This document shows, piece after piece, positions 1-7,080 of a stretch of 28,628 bases of DNA. This DNA is from an uncultured Eubacteriales bacterium (lineage in GTDB: Bacteria > Bacillota > Clostridia > Oscillospirales > CAG-272). Where the stretch lies: the NCBI GenBank assembly GCA_905210485.1, contig CAJLXA010000026.1, positions 1-28,628 of the forward strand, given 5' to 3'. Each line of letters starts with the position of its first letter. Position 1 is the first letter of the stretch. The translations under genes and the position numbers were made by a program. The notes below the pieces were generated by a model, which was not told the origin of the DNA, did not search any database, and saw only the letters and a program-made list of their open reading frames with translations.

Positions 1-191
1 TCCTTGCAGAATAGCAAGCAAATCCGGTGAGTACCCACACCGGAGCTTGCCATTCCGGCAAGCAATGCACGGCGGTACCCACTCGTGCGTTTTGCAAAAC
101 TTCAGCCTTGCTGACCTTTTGCAAAATCTTGTTGGGAAACATCCCAAACCCTTTAACGATTTCTAAGAAATTGGCTACGCTCCTGCGGAGC
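1..191. other. Inverted-repeat-dense region, candidate oriT of a mobilizable element
   Basis: Six short perfect inverted repeats lie in under 200 bases: TCCGGTG/CACCGGA (23-29, 38-44), GCTTGCC/GGCAAGC (45-51, 57-63), GCACG/CGTGC (67-71, 84-88), TTGGGA/TCCCAA (132-137, 142-147), ATTTCT/AGAAAT (159-164, 166-171) and GCTCC/GGAGC (179-183, 187-191). The 8-mer GTACCCAC occurs twice (31-38, 75-82), and the palindrome TTTTGCAAAA occurs twice (90-99, 117-126). No open frame of note is seen. Clustered hairpins and direct repeats beside a mobC fragment are what transfer origins usually look like, but I cannot identify a nick site, so the oriT assignment is an inference. Tandem terminator or junk hairpins left by element decay are the alternative. 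Confidence 0.4.
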
Positions 192-220
192 TGAATATCA
201 ATCTATCTTCGGAAAGTGAG

Positions 221-415
221 TCATGGATTTTTGGGTTCACGGCGTTCAGGCAAATCCGGTTTTGCTGCATATCCGTCGATCGCCATTTTCCGAAGGTAAG
301 CGCTCATATTCTCTATACCAAGCTGCGCCATCCTCGCCTTTATCAAGCTGAGTTCTTTTTCATCTACGAAGAATTTGACCTGTATCGGTCGCTTACGATT
401 CCTGTTGTCTGGCAT
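221..415 (-). pseudogene. mobC: Truncated MobC-like relaxosome protein (N-terminal half)
   Basis: The 64 residues match the N-terminal half of small ribbon-helix-helix MobC-type mobilization proteins of Firmicutes integrative elements: a basic start, a predicted DNA-contacting strand (IQVKFFVDEKE), then the hallmark AYLRKMAIDGY segment. Intact relatives, as I know them, run to roughly 100-125 residues with a C-terminal helix region. Here the frame stops soon after DLPE and the following sequence is the hairpin-rich stretch, so the C-terminal half is missing. The start has a GGAG site nine bases upstream and lies 18 bases after the stop of the HemW-like gene, so it would be co-transcribed with the radical SAM pair. 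Family members bind oriT and help the relaxase, and no relaxase gene is in the window. It is probably non-functional. Confidence 0.65.
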
Positions 416-433
416 TGAGCGATCTCCGTTCTT

Positions 434-1687
434 TTACAGTTCAATCTGTTCGGGAAATGCTTCTTTTCGCATGATACCCCACATCTTGTCGATATAAGAT
501 AGCGTGTAAAAATTCTCATAGTAATGATAGTAGAAGGCACCTTTTAGCGTCATTTCATAAGTGCCGTTGTGTTCCTTGACAAGCCCTAATTGTTTGGCAA
601 CCCAAAGCTCGAATCCATACATTTTTTTCAATGACACACCAAAGAATTTTTCAAAATCTTCGGCAGTTACTCTCGTGCTGTATGCTGTCCAAAATAGCCA
701 ATAAACCATCCGTTGCCGCTTGGTAAAGCGAATTGTCAATGATGTGGCGAGGTTCCCGGAACGAATTCTTTCACAGTAGGAATCTACATCAAAAGTATTG
801 ATTTTGAATTGCTCTTTGAATAGACTCGTAGCAGAGCAACCGAATCCGAGGAAATTATCTCTGGTCATGGATGAGTAGTTTGCATCCGTTCCACTTGAGA
901 AAGTCCAGATAGAATTTCGAGAGTATCCTTTTCCTAAACAGTATTGAGTAATGGCATCCAGCAACTCTCGTTTATCTTTTTTAGGCATTGCAGTAACGGG
1001 ACTTTCTGTAAAAGTGAAATCAATGAATGGGTATATGGCAACGTGATTTGCCCCCAATAAAAAAGCAGTATCAATATCCGACTTCAAATCATCGTAGGTT
1101 TGTCCAGGCAGCGCAAAGATAAAGTCCATGGAAACAGTTTCAAAAGAAACGGCAGACAACGCAGACATCATTTCTGCGGTATCAATTTTCTTTCTGCCAA
1201 GAATCTTCTGATACTTATCGCAGAATGATTGAATGCCGATGCTGATTTTTGTTACACCTGCATCTTTCAACATTTGCAGCGTTTCCACATTCACATTATC
1301 GGGATGAAGTTCCAGTCCAATCCCCTCTGTGATAATAAAGTGCTCACTCAATGCATTAACGATTTCTTTTATACGGTTGGCTGCGAGTGCAGGTGTCCCA
1401 CCACCGAAGTATAGGCTGGTTGCTTTTCTATGCTCCGCATGTTGGCTGCCCACAATGTGTATTTCTTGAATCAAAGAATCTATGTACCTATCACACAATT
1501 CAGCAGAATACCGCACTTTGCAATAAGGGCAAAAGTTGCAGATACTTTTGCAAAAAGGGATATGAACATACAGCCCAAGGTTTTCACATTCTGCATACGG
1601 CAATATCTGGTCATATCCATTTTTGAACGTAAATGGCTTCGCTGTCCGTGTAAGCCACATTCTCGTTAAACCTGTAATGAAGCTCAT
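434..1687 (-). CDS. HemW/HemN-like radical SAM protein
   Basis: A 417-residue member of the oxygen-independent coproporphyrinogen oxidase-like branch of radical SAM enzymes. The iron-sulfur motif CxxxCxxC is C46, C50, C53 within HIPFCKSICNFC, with an extra Cys at 56. The GGGTP motif is at about 95-99, the family's FALPGQT segment follows mid-protein, and a GFGCSA stretch replaces the usual GxGAxS. The C-terminal 100 residues resemble a HemN C-terminal domain. This superfamily cleaves S-adenosylmethionine to a radical and also includes heme chaperones and heme-degrading methyltransferases, so true coproporphyrinogen oxidase activity should not be assumed. It starts 7 bases after the stop of the second radical SAM gene and is followed by mobC, which marks it as cargo of a mobile element. 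Substrate unknown. Confidence 0.8.
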   Translation of the reverse strand: MSFITGLTRMWLTRTAKPFTFKNGYDQILPYAECENLGLYVHIPFCKSICNFCPYCKVRYSAELCDRYIDSLIQEIHIVGSQHAEHRKATSLYFGGGTPALAANRIKEIVNALSEHFIITEGIGLELHPDNVNVETLQMLKDAGVTKISIGIQSFCDKYQKILGRKKIDTAEMMSALSAVSFETVSMDFIFALPGQTYDDLKSDIDTAFLLGANHVAIYPFIDFTFTESPVTAMPKKDKRELLDAITQYCLGKGYSRNSIWTFSSGTDANYSSMTRDNFLGFGCSATSLFKEQFKINTFDVDSYCERIRSGNLATSLTIRFTKRQRMVYWLFWTAYSTRVTAEDFEKFFGVSLKKMYGFELWVAKQLGLVKEHNGTYEMTLKGAFYYHYYENFYTLSYIDKMWGIMRKEAFPEQIEL

Positions 1688-1694
1688 ATTACTC

Positions 1695-2597
1695 CTAAAT
1701 ATACTTCAAGTATGTATGAAGCATCTCAATGATTATTTTGGGATTGCCTCTGAACAGAAGCGTATATTCAGCAACAAAAAAGTATCCGCATTGGTCGCAA
1801 AGGCCAGGAACATCTATACAGCGCCCGCAAGTAGACAACTTTCCGTTTTCCATCACTACGCACTGATGGCAAGGCGTAGGAAAACGATTTTCAATAAGAT
1901 ATGGAAACGCACTTTTTAGGTTGAATACAGGTGCGCCTTCTTTCATCATTTGAGTTATCGTATCACAGCACTTGGCTTTTTCCTCTTTAGTCAGAGCTAA
2001 TTTTTTTGTGTCAGGATATGGTGTATGGAAATTGAATGATACTGCACGGACATTTTTAGTGTCACGAGCCGTTAGACAGACATCTCGTACATGATCTTTG
2101 TTGATTTGATTGATTGCCATATAGAAACAGATATTGTCTGCGGTAGCATTGCTGATGTTCTTCATGATAGTGTCGTAGGTGTCACCACGAACTTCATTAT
2201 GGCGCTGCTTATCTCCGTCCAAGCTCAAAAGAATCAAATCTGCTTCTGGGAGATCAATGGGAAACGTTCCGTTCGTAACTACGTTGACGATGAGAAAACC
2301 CATGTTCTTTGCTTCTATAACCAAATCTCTGAGAGTGCGTTCGCCATCTTTCCAAAGAAATGTTTCGCCACCGCAGAAGAACAAAATGCGAACTCCCATG
2401 TCATATAGCCGCTGCATTTCTTGCCAGATCTGTTCATATGGATGGACGATTGCTGTAATATTGTTGACGGAACAGTGCTTGCAATGCAAATTGCATTTGT
2501 CTGTTAGGATTACAGTTCCAAGGATTGGTGATTTCTTTCTAAGCAGAATCGTCTTTATGCCAAAAGCAGCGAAGTGAAAAAAGGATGATAGCTTCAT
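1695..2597 (-). CDS. Radical SAM protein with Cys-rich SPASM-like C-terminus
   Basis: A 300-residue radical SAM enzyme. The cluster-binding motif is C35, C39, C42 (DKCNLHCKHC), with the SAM-contacting CGGE at 75-78. Near the C-terminus six cysteines at 243, 246, 257, 260, 267 and 270 form three CxxC pairs. These could bind an auxiliary cluster as in SPASM/Twitch enzymes that modify peptides or cofactors. A hydrophobic N-terminus (residues 5-15) and a hydrophobic C-terminal helix may attach it to the membrane. The start ATG has a GGAGG site five bases upstream and follows a strong promoter. It forms a two-gene unit with the HemW-like gene, so the two probably act in one pathway, which I cannot name. 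I see no obvious short precursor-peptide gene beside it, which argues weakly against a peptide-modifying role. Confidence 0.75.
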   Translation of the reverse strand: MKLSSFFHFAAFGIKTILLRKKSPILGTVILTDKCNLHCKHCSVNNITAIVHPYEQIWQEMQRLYDMGVRILFFCGGETFLWKDGERTLRDLVIEAKNMGFLIVNVVTNGTFPIDLPEADLILLSLDGDKQRHNEVRGDTYDTIMKNISNATADNICFYMAINQINKDHVRDVCLTARDTKNVRAVSFNFHTPYPDTKKLALTKEEKAKCCDTITQMMKEGAPVFNLKSAFPYLIENRFPTPCHQCVVMENGKLSTCGRCIDVPGLCDQCGYFFVAEYTLLFRGNPKIIIEMLHTYLKYI

Positions 2598-2634
2598 TTT
2601 TCCTCCATAGCTCTAATTGGGTATCCCTGAATAG

Positions 2635-2644
2635 TGTGTACACA
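2635..2644. promoter_or_regulatory. Palindromic operator candidate at the transcription start
   Basis: TGTGTACACA is a perfect 10-base palindrome covering the predicted start site of the radical SAM transcript, just downstream of its -10 box. That is a common site for a repressor such as a TetR or GntR family protein. No regulator gene lies next to it in this window, so the site may be orphaned or served from elsewhere. Ten bases is short, so chance is possible. Confidence 0.35.
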
Positions 2645-2648
2645 TTAT

Positions 2649-2677
2649 ATTATACTCATTTTCTTCTGCTTTTTCAA
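2649..2677 (-). promoter_or_regulatory. Sigma-A promoter of the radical SAM unit
   Basis: Read on the minus strand, TTGAAA (2672-2677) and TATAAT (2649-2654) are separated by exactly 17 bases. The predicted start site is near 2642, leaving a leader of about 45 nucleotides before the ATG at 2597. Confidence 0.8.
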
Positions 2678-2964
2678 GATAATGTGGCATATTTCAGAGA
2701 ATTAGTATAATCGGTTTATTCGCTCCGTTTGGGTCACTTTTCCTGCATGTAAAATAGTGATGCTTATTCAAGCAAAAATTTATGCTGCTATGTATAATGA
2801 CTTCATCGTAAAGTGATTCTCTGATCCGTATAATCAATATGTTGAAATGTGGCCTTTTTCATGTTTCAAACTTAATCTATGTGAATAAATGAAGCCAGAT
2901 ATGCTCACTTTTGAACAAAGCCACACAGAGGGGAAAACAAGCAATTTTCAACCCTCAGATGTAC
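2678..2964. other. Gene-free spacer between mobile remnant and chromosome
   Basis: AT-rich sequence with stops in all frames and no convincing coding stretch. Visible features are an isolated TATAAT-like box (2706-2711) with no good -35 element and a TTGAAA/TTTCAA inverted repeat (2842-2847, 2864-2869). The boundary of the mobile element probably lies in here or just beyond, but I see no integrase target, tRNA end or direct repeat that would fix it. Confidence 0.5.
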
Positions 2965-2965
2965 A

Positions 2966-3007
2966 AAAACAGGCAGCACCCAACCGAAGCTGAGTGCCGC
3001 CTGTTTT
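2966..3007 (-). terminator. Intrinsic terminator of the rnf operon
   Basis: On the minus strand AAAACAGGC (3007-2999) pairs with GCCTGTTTT (2974-2966). After one mismatch, GCAC pairs with GTGC and CAGC with GTTG around a TTCG tetraloop. A run of T follows on the minus strand (TTTTT), so it most likely ends transcripts coming from the rnf operon, about 145 bases past its last gene. It could work in both directions. Confidence 0.75.
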
Positions 3008-3103
3008 GCTGTCCAATCCTACCTAGCAGCTGCCGATTTTGTAGTTTTCTCAAATTACTGTCTTATCGGCACACGGCAAAAGGTCGCTTCTTTTTGTTTG
3101 CAT

Positions 3104-3142
3104 ATCGCATAAAATGTCAACCAAAAGCGACATTTATGCGAT
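3104..3142. repeat. Long near-perfect inverted repeat just past the last rnf-operon gene
   Basis: ATCGCATAAAATGTC (3104-3118) pairs with GACATTTATGCGAT (3129-3142) with a single bulged A and a 10-base loop. A second pairing is possible, because GTCGCTT upstream (3083-3089) complements AAGCGAC (3125-3131). There is no T-run, so it is not a standard terminator. It may stabilise the 3' end of the operon transcript or be a protein-binding site. Confidence 0.5.
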
Positions 3143-3150
3143 TTTCATGT

Positions 3151-3933
3151 TTATACGACGGCAGAGGTGCGTGCCATGACTTTCAGCGGGATCATAAGGT
3201 TGCAAAAAAGCCTTGCAAGCAACAAAGGGTCACGGTAACGTTCGCCGAACGGCGGTACCGGAAACGGCGGTTCCTGATAGAGCGTATAGGTCCGGGCCTT
3301 GTAAAACGGCAATACGACGGACAGATAGGCTTCGCGGTCTTCGGCTGTAAAAGTAAGATCAAATCCGCCGGCGATAGCGGCCTGCAACATATAACGGCAG
3401 AGAAAGGGCGGGAGGGACAGTCGGTTTGCCACGTCGTTGGGAAGAGATTGTCTCTTTTCTGCCGGAGAGGAGAGAGGGACGGAAAAACCGAGGATCAGGG
3501 AATCTTCTTCCGTATAGGAAAAAGGACGTATTTTCTGTGAAACGGTCGTCAGCGTACGCGCCAGCAGGGAAAGTACGGTACAAAAGGACGTCGGCGTAAA
3601 GCATAGGGGCGCAACGGAGGCTTCACGGAAATCGGCGCAGAACGGACGGAAAATTTTCTGTTTTTCCAGTAGTTTTTCAACAAAACCGGACATTATCTGA
3701 AAGGTGACGACCTCTTTTCGGAGGCTGTAGCGGTCGGTGAAATATGCGAGGAGAGATAGAATGTCCGGCGCCGTTTTCGGCGCTTCGCCGGAAGCCGTTA
3801 CCGTGTAGGGAACGCCGAGAACGGGTATACGGCATTGGCGGGACGTTTCTTTCGGGGACGGATTTCCGTAGACGCGTTTGCCGGCCGCGTCATATACGGT
3901 AAAGGTACATTCAGTCTGCTGTATAACGTACAT
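3151..3933 (-). CDS. Hypothetical protein, last gene of the rnf operon
   Basis: I do not recognise this 260-residue protein. It has no signal peptide and no membrane segment. The start overlaps the end of the parvulin-like gene by 23 bases, so it is translated from the same transcript and is very likely a real gene. Residues 60-95 look helical. A stretch at 118-155 (LSLLARTLTT followed by a polar loop and ILGFSVPL) and another at 180-212 (AAIAGGFDLTF, then YLSVVLPF) faintly recall the order of elements in the ATP-binding domain of GHKL/histidine-kinase proteins, but the N, D and G box residues are not present. That resemblance is by eye only and weak. A proline-rich stretch lies at 222-229. 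Function unknown. Confidence 0.75.
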   Translation of the reverse strand: MYVIQQTECTFTVYDAAGKRVYGNPSPKETSRQCRIPVLGVPYTVTASGEAPKTAPDILSLLAYFTDRYSLRKEVVTFQIMSGFVEKLLEKQKIFRPFCADFREASVAPLCFTPTSFCTVLSLLARTLTTVSQKIRPFSYTEEDSLILGFSVPLSSPAEKRQSLPNDVANRLSLPPFLCRYMLQAAIAGGFDLTFTAEDREAYLSVVLPFYKARTYTLYQEPPFPVPPFGERYRDPLLLARLFCNLMIPLKVMARTSAVV

Positions 3934-5041
3934 TGTCTATTGTCAGACCCGCATAAAAATCGGTCGTTTGGCAGGCGTCCTGCAGGGCGTTTCCTATTTC
4001 GGTAAGGCGGCGATAAAAGCAGTTGGCTACATAGGAGGTGGCCAGTTCGTCATAATCGAACGCCGCAAGTTTTTCCTCGTCCAGAGGCAAACGTCTTACA
4101 ATATAGTAGCCGTCGGGAGTGGCGACCGGTTCGCCGATTTCTCCTTCTTTCAGAGAAAAAGCGGTTTTTGCAAGACTGCTGTAATCGCCTTTTATGTCGT
4201 AACGTCCGATGCAGAATCCTCTTTTGATGGACTCCGGATGAATCCAACCGCCCGTATACTGTATGCAGAGATTGGTATATTCGTCAAGGCCGGCGTCTTT
4301 TTTCTGCAAAAGCGCGGCGTATGCCGTGTCCACTCTTCTTTGGGTGTCAGCCGCGGTCTCGCCGTTCAGAAACGGAATGTATGCGAATGTGATGCAGGCG
4401 CCGTCTTCGCCGAGGAAGAACGCGTTTACGTCCTCTTTTTTATATTGTACGGAGGCGTTATAGGCAACGGCCGCCGCGTATTCCGCCGCATAGGAACGGA
4501 CGGAGAGACGGAAACTTGCGTCATTCATGCCGTTTTCTTTCAGTGCCTGCCGATAGGTCTTTTCGTCTTTATATCCGGCGTAGGTTGTGCCGTCAAATTC
4601 GCCGCCGGTCATGCTGATGGCGAGAAGGCGGCGGTATGTTTTTGAAAAATCCTTTCCGTCAAGGTCGACGCCGATTTCTTTTGCCATATCGAACGCGGCA
4701 AAGAAATCGGCCAGTTCTTTTCGCGCCTGCCCGTCGATCAGGCGGAAAGCCTCGGCACTGTCCATACCGTCGAAATAGGCGTCGTCACCGCCGGAAATCA
4801 GGTTTTTGCAACCGAGGAAAAAATACCGGTAAAGGTCGTAGGATACCTCATGGTCGCCGAGTTTCATGACGACGGTCTTTTCCTCATCGGTCGGTTTCAC
4901 TTCGGGGTAGATGGTTTTGCGGACGCCGAAAATGAGAAAAAGGATAAGTCCGATAAGGAGAGCGGCAATTACGGCGGATAGAATATACCATTTCCGCCGC
5001 CCTTTTTTTCGGTTCGGAAGTGCGGTTTCTGCGTTTTTCAT
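3911..5041 (-). CDS. Membrane-anchored parvulin-like peptidyl-prolyl isomerase (PrsA/SurA type)
   Basis: A 376-residue protein with a basic N-terminus (RKKGRRK), a single membrane segment at about 18-39, then an extracytoplasmic part. Residues 55-200 form a helical SurA-N-like chaperone region. Residues about 205-320 resemble a degenerate PpiC/parvulin domain, the best match being AFSLKEGEIGEPV followed by DGYYIVRR. Family members assist folding of secreted or membrane-exposed proteins. It lacks a lipobox Cys, unlike classical PrsA, and uses the membrane helix as anchor. It lies 46 bases downstream of apbE with an AAGGAG site before the ATG, so it belongs to the rnf operon. A role in folding the exported ApbE or RnfG domains is an inference from position only. 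Whether the isomerase site is active is unclear. Confidence 0.75.
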   Translation of the reverse strand: MKNAETALPNRKKGRRKWYILSAVIAALLIGLILFLIFGVRKTIYPEVKPTDEEKTVVMKLGDHEVSYDLYRYFFLGCKNLISGGDDAYFDGMDSAEAFRLIDGQARKELADFFAAFDMAKEIGVDLDGKDFSKTYRRLLAISMTGGEFDGTTYAGYKDEKTYRQALKENGMNDASFRLSVRSYAAEYAAAVAYNASVQYKKEDVNAFFLGEDGACITFAYIPFLNGETAADTQRRVDTAYAALLQKKDAGLDEYTNLCIQYTGGWIHPESIKRGFCIGRYDIKGDYSSLAKTAFSLKEGEIGEPVATPDGYYIVRRLPLDEEKLAAFDYDELATSYVANCFYRRLTEIGNALQDACQTTDFYAGLTIDNVRYTAD

Positions 5042-5087
5042 AGGATCTCCTTCGTTTTATATTTACTGTCCGACAGGGACGGGAAAA

Positions 5088-6119
5088 TCATTGTGATTCG
5101 TTGACCGAGAACGGAGAACCGTCGGTAGCGACGATGCGGCCGTCGGGGAATATATAGAGTGCGGAGGCATTGTATTGCCGGATGAGGGGAAGGCCGTCTT
5201 CATACGGTAGCACGAACAGCGCGGTTGAAAGGGCGTCGGCAATGCCGCTGTCCGCGGCCGTTACCGAAACGGAAACATAGCGACGGGCGGGCATGGCGGT
5301 GTCGGGATCAAGAAGATGGTGATACTCCTGATTGTCTACCGTGAAAGTACGGATATAGGAACCGCTTGTGACGCAGGCCGCGTCGCAGAGAGGGAGCGTG
5401 GCTATATAGTTTCCGCCGAAAGGGGAACGAACGCCGATGATGAAAGAGGCGTTTCCCGGTTTTCTGCCGACGGTACGGATATTGCCGCCGGCATCAATGA
5501 TATAGCCGTCGTACCCGGCGGCGGTCAATGCCGCCGCGGCCTTTTCTACAGCGTATCCCTTTGCAACGGCGCCGAGTTCCGCTTTTGCGGCACCGTCACG
5601 GATAAAAGCCGTGCCGTTTTCCGGGTCGAGAACAAGCGAAGCGATGTCGCTGTGCTGACGGGCGTCTTCCAGTGCCGCCGCGTCCGGAATGTGCGGATCG
5701 CCGTTCTGCGTATCGCGCATGGCTTCCTGCCAAAGAAACACCGCGCCTCCGAGCATGGGATTCATGGCGCCGTCCGTCGCGATGCACATGTCGCGCGCAA
5801 ACGAGAGGAGCGAAAAAAGTTCGGCGCCGACGGCGACGGGATATTGACCGGCGGCGAGATTCAATGCGTAGAGTGTGTCGTCACCGCCGGGAGTATAAGC
5901 GTCGGAGACCCGGTGATATTCCGCAAGTATTCCGGAAACCAGATCGGCGGCTTCCGTAAAATCGGATTCCCGGTCGGCATAACCGGTCACGGTGATAACG
6001 GTATCGAAGTAATCGTATACGGTTTTCGTATATTTTTTTCTGCTTTCGGCGCAGGAGACGAGCGGCAGAAACGCAGAAGCAATCAGAAGATATGTCAACA
6101 ATGATTTACATAATTTCAT
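5088..6119 (-). CDS. apbE: FAD:protein FMN transferase (ApbE), lipoprotein
   Basis: A 343-residue ApbE family enzyme, which moves FMN from FAD onto a threonine of target proteins. A lipoprotein signal ends in LVSC with Cys23 as the lipidated residue, so it acts outside the membrane. Family landmarks in order: FDTVITVTGY near the mature N-terminus, GAVAKGYAVEKAA, the DAGGN segment, HHLLDPDT and, near the C-terminus, SGIADALSTALFVL with the metal/flavin-site Asp. Its likely targets are in the same operon: RnfG (motif SGAT) and RnfD (motif SPTPL). The ATG shares one base with the stop of the upstream Gx gene (TAATG), which implies translational coupling. Length and motifs are normal for the family. 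Confidence 0.93.
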   Translation of the reverse strand: MKLCKSLLTYLLIASAFLPLVSCAESRKKYTKTVYDYFDTVITVTGYADRESDFTEAADLVSGILAEYHRVSDAYTPGGDDTLYALNLAAGQYPVAVGAELFSLLSFARDMCIATDGAMNPMLGGAVFLWQEAMRDTQNGDPHIPDAAALEDARQHSDIASLVLDPENGTAFIRDGAAKAELGAVAKGYAVEKAAAALTAAGYDGYIIDAGGNIRTVGRKPGNASFIIGVRSPFGGNYIATLPLCDAACVTSGSYIRTFTVDNQEYHHLLDPDTAMPARRYVSVSVTAADSGIADALSTALFVLPYEDGLPLIRQYNASALYIFPDGRIVATDGSPFSVNESQ

Positions 6120-6649
6120 TATTCGCTCCCTTTCCGTTTTTCTTTATCCTGCATAAAAGAAGCGGACGTATTCTTGATTATCAGGGAAACAACGATGCCG
6201 ATAAGCGTGCCGGCTATAACGCCGGACAGCATAAGGTAGGAAAGATAGAATAGGGGCGCCGTACTGCGAAAAACCAGAACGGCCGCAAATGTCTGACCGA
6301 TGTTGTGGAGCATACCGCCCGCGGCGCTGACGCCGACGGGAGAGAAAAAGCGCGTATTCTTCAGAAGCATCATACCGCCAAGCGAAAGAACCGCGCCGCA
6401 CAGACCGTAAAAGATGCTGACAGGGCCGGAGAAGAGAAACGCGGAAAGAAAGATCCGCAATATCGTTCCGGCGGCCGCGTCGCGGAAACGGGCGCGATAC
6501 AGAAGAAAAAGCGTGACAAGGTTGGAGAGTCCGAGTTTTGCGCCCGGTATCATCGGAAAGAAAGGAATACAGCTTTCAATATAGGAACAGATCAGAGAAA
6601 AGGCGAGAAACAGGGACAGGAGGACGGTGCGGCGTGTTTTGTCAGACAA
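6119..6649 (-). CDS. Gx transporter family / Hpre_diP_synt_I-type membrane protein
   Basis: A 176-residue, strongly hydrophobic protein with about five or six membrane segments and the family stretch PGAKLGLSNLVTLFLL near residues 35-50, plus GGMLHNIGQ. Databases call relatives heptaprenyl diphosphate synthase component I or Gx transporter. The fold resembles ECF-type substrate-binding components, and the enzymatic name is poorly supported. The gene overlaps the NusG-II gene upstream by 8 bases and apbE downstream by 1 base, so it is tightly tied to flavinylation. I infer a transport or accessory role for the extracytoplasmic flavin machinery rather than quinone synthesis, but the substrate is not shown by the sequence. 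Confidence 0.8.
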   Translation of the reverse strand: MSDKTRRTVLLSLFLAFSLICSYIESCIPFFPMIPGAKLGLSNLVTLFLLYRARFRDAAAGTILRIFLSAFLFSGPVSIFYGLCGAVLSLGGMMLLKNTRFFSPVGVSAAGGMLHNIGQTFAAVLVFRSTAPLFYLSYLMLSGVIAGTLIGIVVSLIIKNTSASFMQDKEKRKGSE

Positions 6650-7022
6650 CGGCGTCCACCTCCCCGTTTTGCCCTCCGACGCGTATAAGGACGCGTGCCG
6701 GAAGACAAATCAGCGTGTCGCCGGTTTGTTTTATTTTTCCCATCCGGCGGCAGGTGCCGTCGGGGCAGTCGGATTCCGAGATAAAGGCCTGTCCGTTTTC
6801 TATCGTCAGCGTCAGGTGACCGTACGGACTTTCGATCGGGTAAACGCCGTCTTTATCAAGCGGATATACGGCGGTCACACGGCCGTTTACGGAAACTGTT
6901 ACGGCGTTGCCGTCGTCGCCTTTTGATTGCCATGTAAGAAACAGAACGCCGACAGAGAGGAGAATACAGAGAAAAATCAGAATCAAATCGCAGATGACGG
7001 CTTTTTTCGGATTTTCGTTCAT
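6642..7022 (-). CDS. NusG domain II-containing protein
   Basis: A 126-residue protein with one N-terminal membrane segment (about 10-30) followed by a small extracytoplasmic beta domain of the NusG-II type: VTVSVNGRVTAVYPL, then SPYGHLTLTIENG, then SDCPDGTCRRMG with a pair of cysteines, then ICLPARVLIRV. Such proteins are commonly found beside Rnf genes, ApbE and Gx-type proteins in Clostridia. The precise role is unknown, and the CPDGTC pair might form a disulfide or bind a metal. An AAGGAG site precedes the ATG. It follows the rnfA-rnfB gene by 58 bases and overlaps the Gx gene. Confidence 0.85.
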   Translation of the reverse strand: MNENPKKAVICDLILIFLCILLSVGVLFLTWQSKGDDGNAVTVSVNGRVTAVYPLDKDGVYPIESPYGHLTLTIENGQAFISESDCPDGTCRRMGKIKQTGDTLICLPARVLIRVGGQNGEVDAVV

Positions 7023-7080
7023 GTGGACTCCTTTTATCGGCGTTCGCTGTTCCGGAGAACGGTTGCTTTAATAAAACGCG

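Noticed and set aside
2911..3540. Plus-strand frame of about 209 codons across the terminator
   Set aside because: It runs through a clear terminator hairpin and opposite the coupled last gene of the operon, and its protein is low-complexity basic sequence with no family resemblance.
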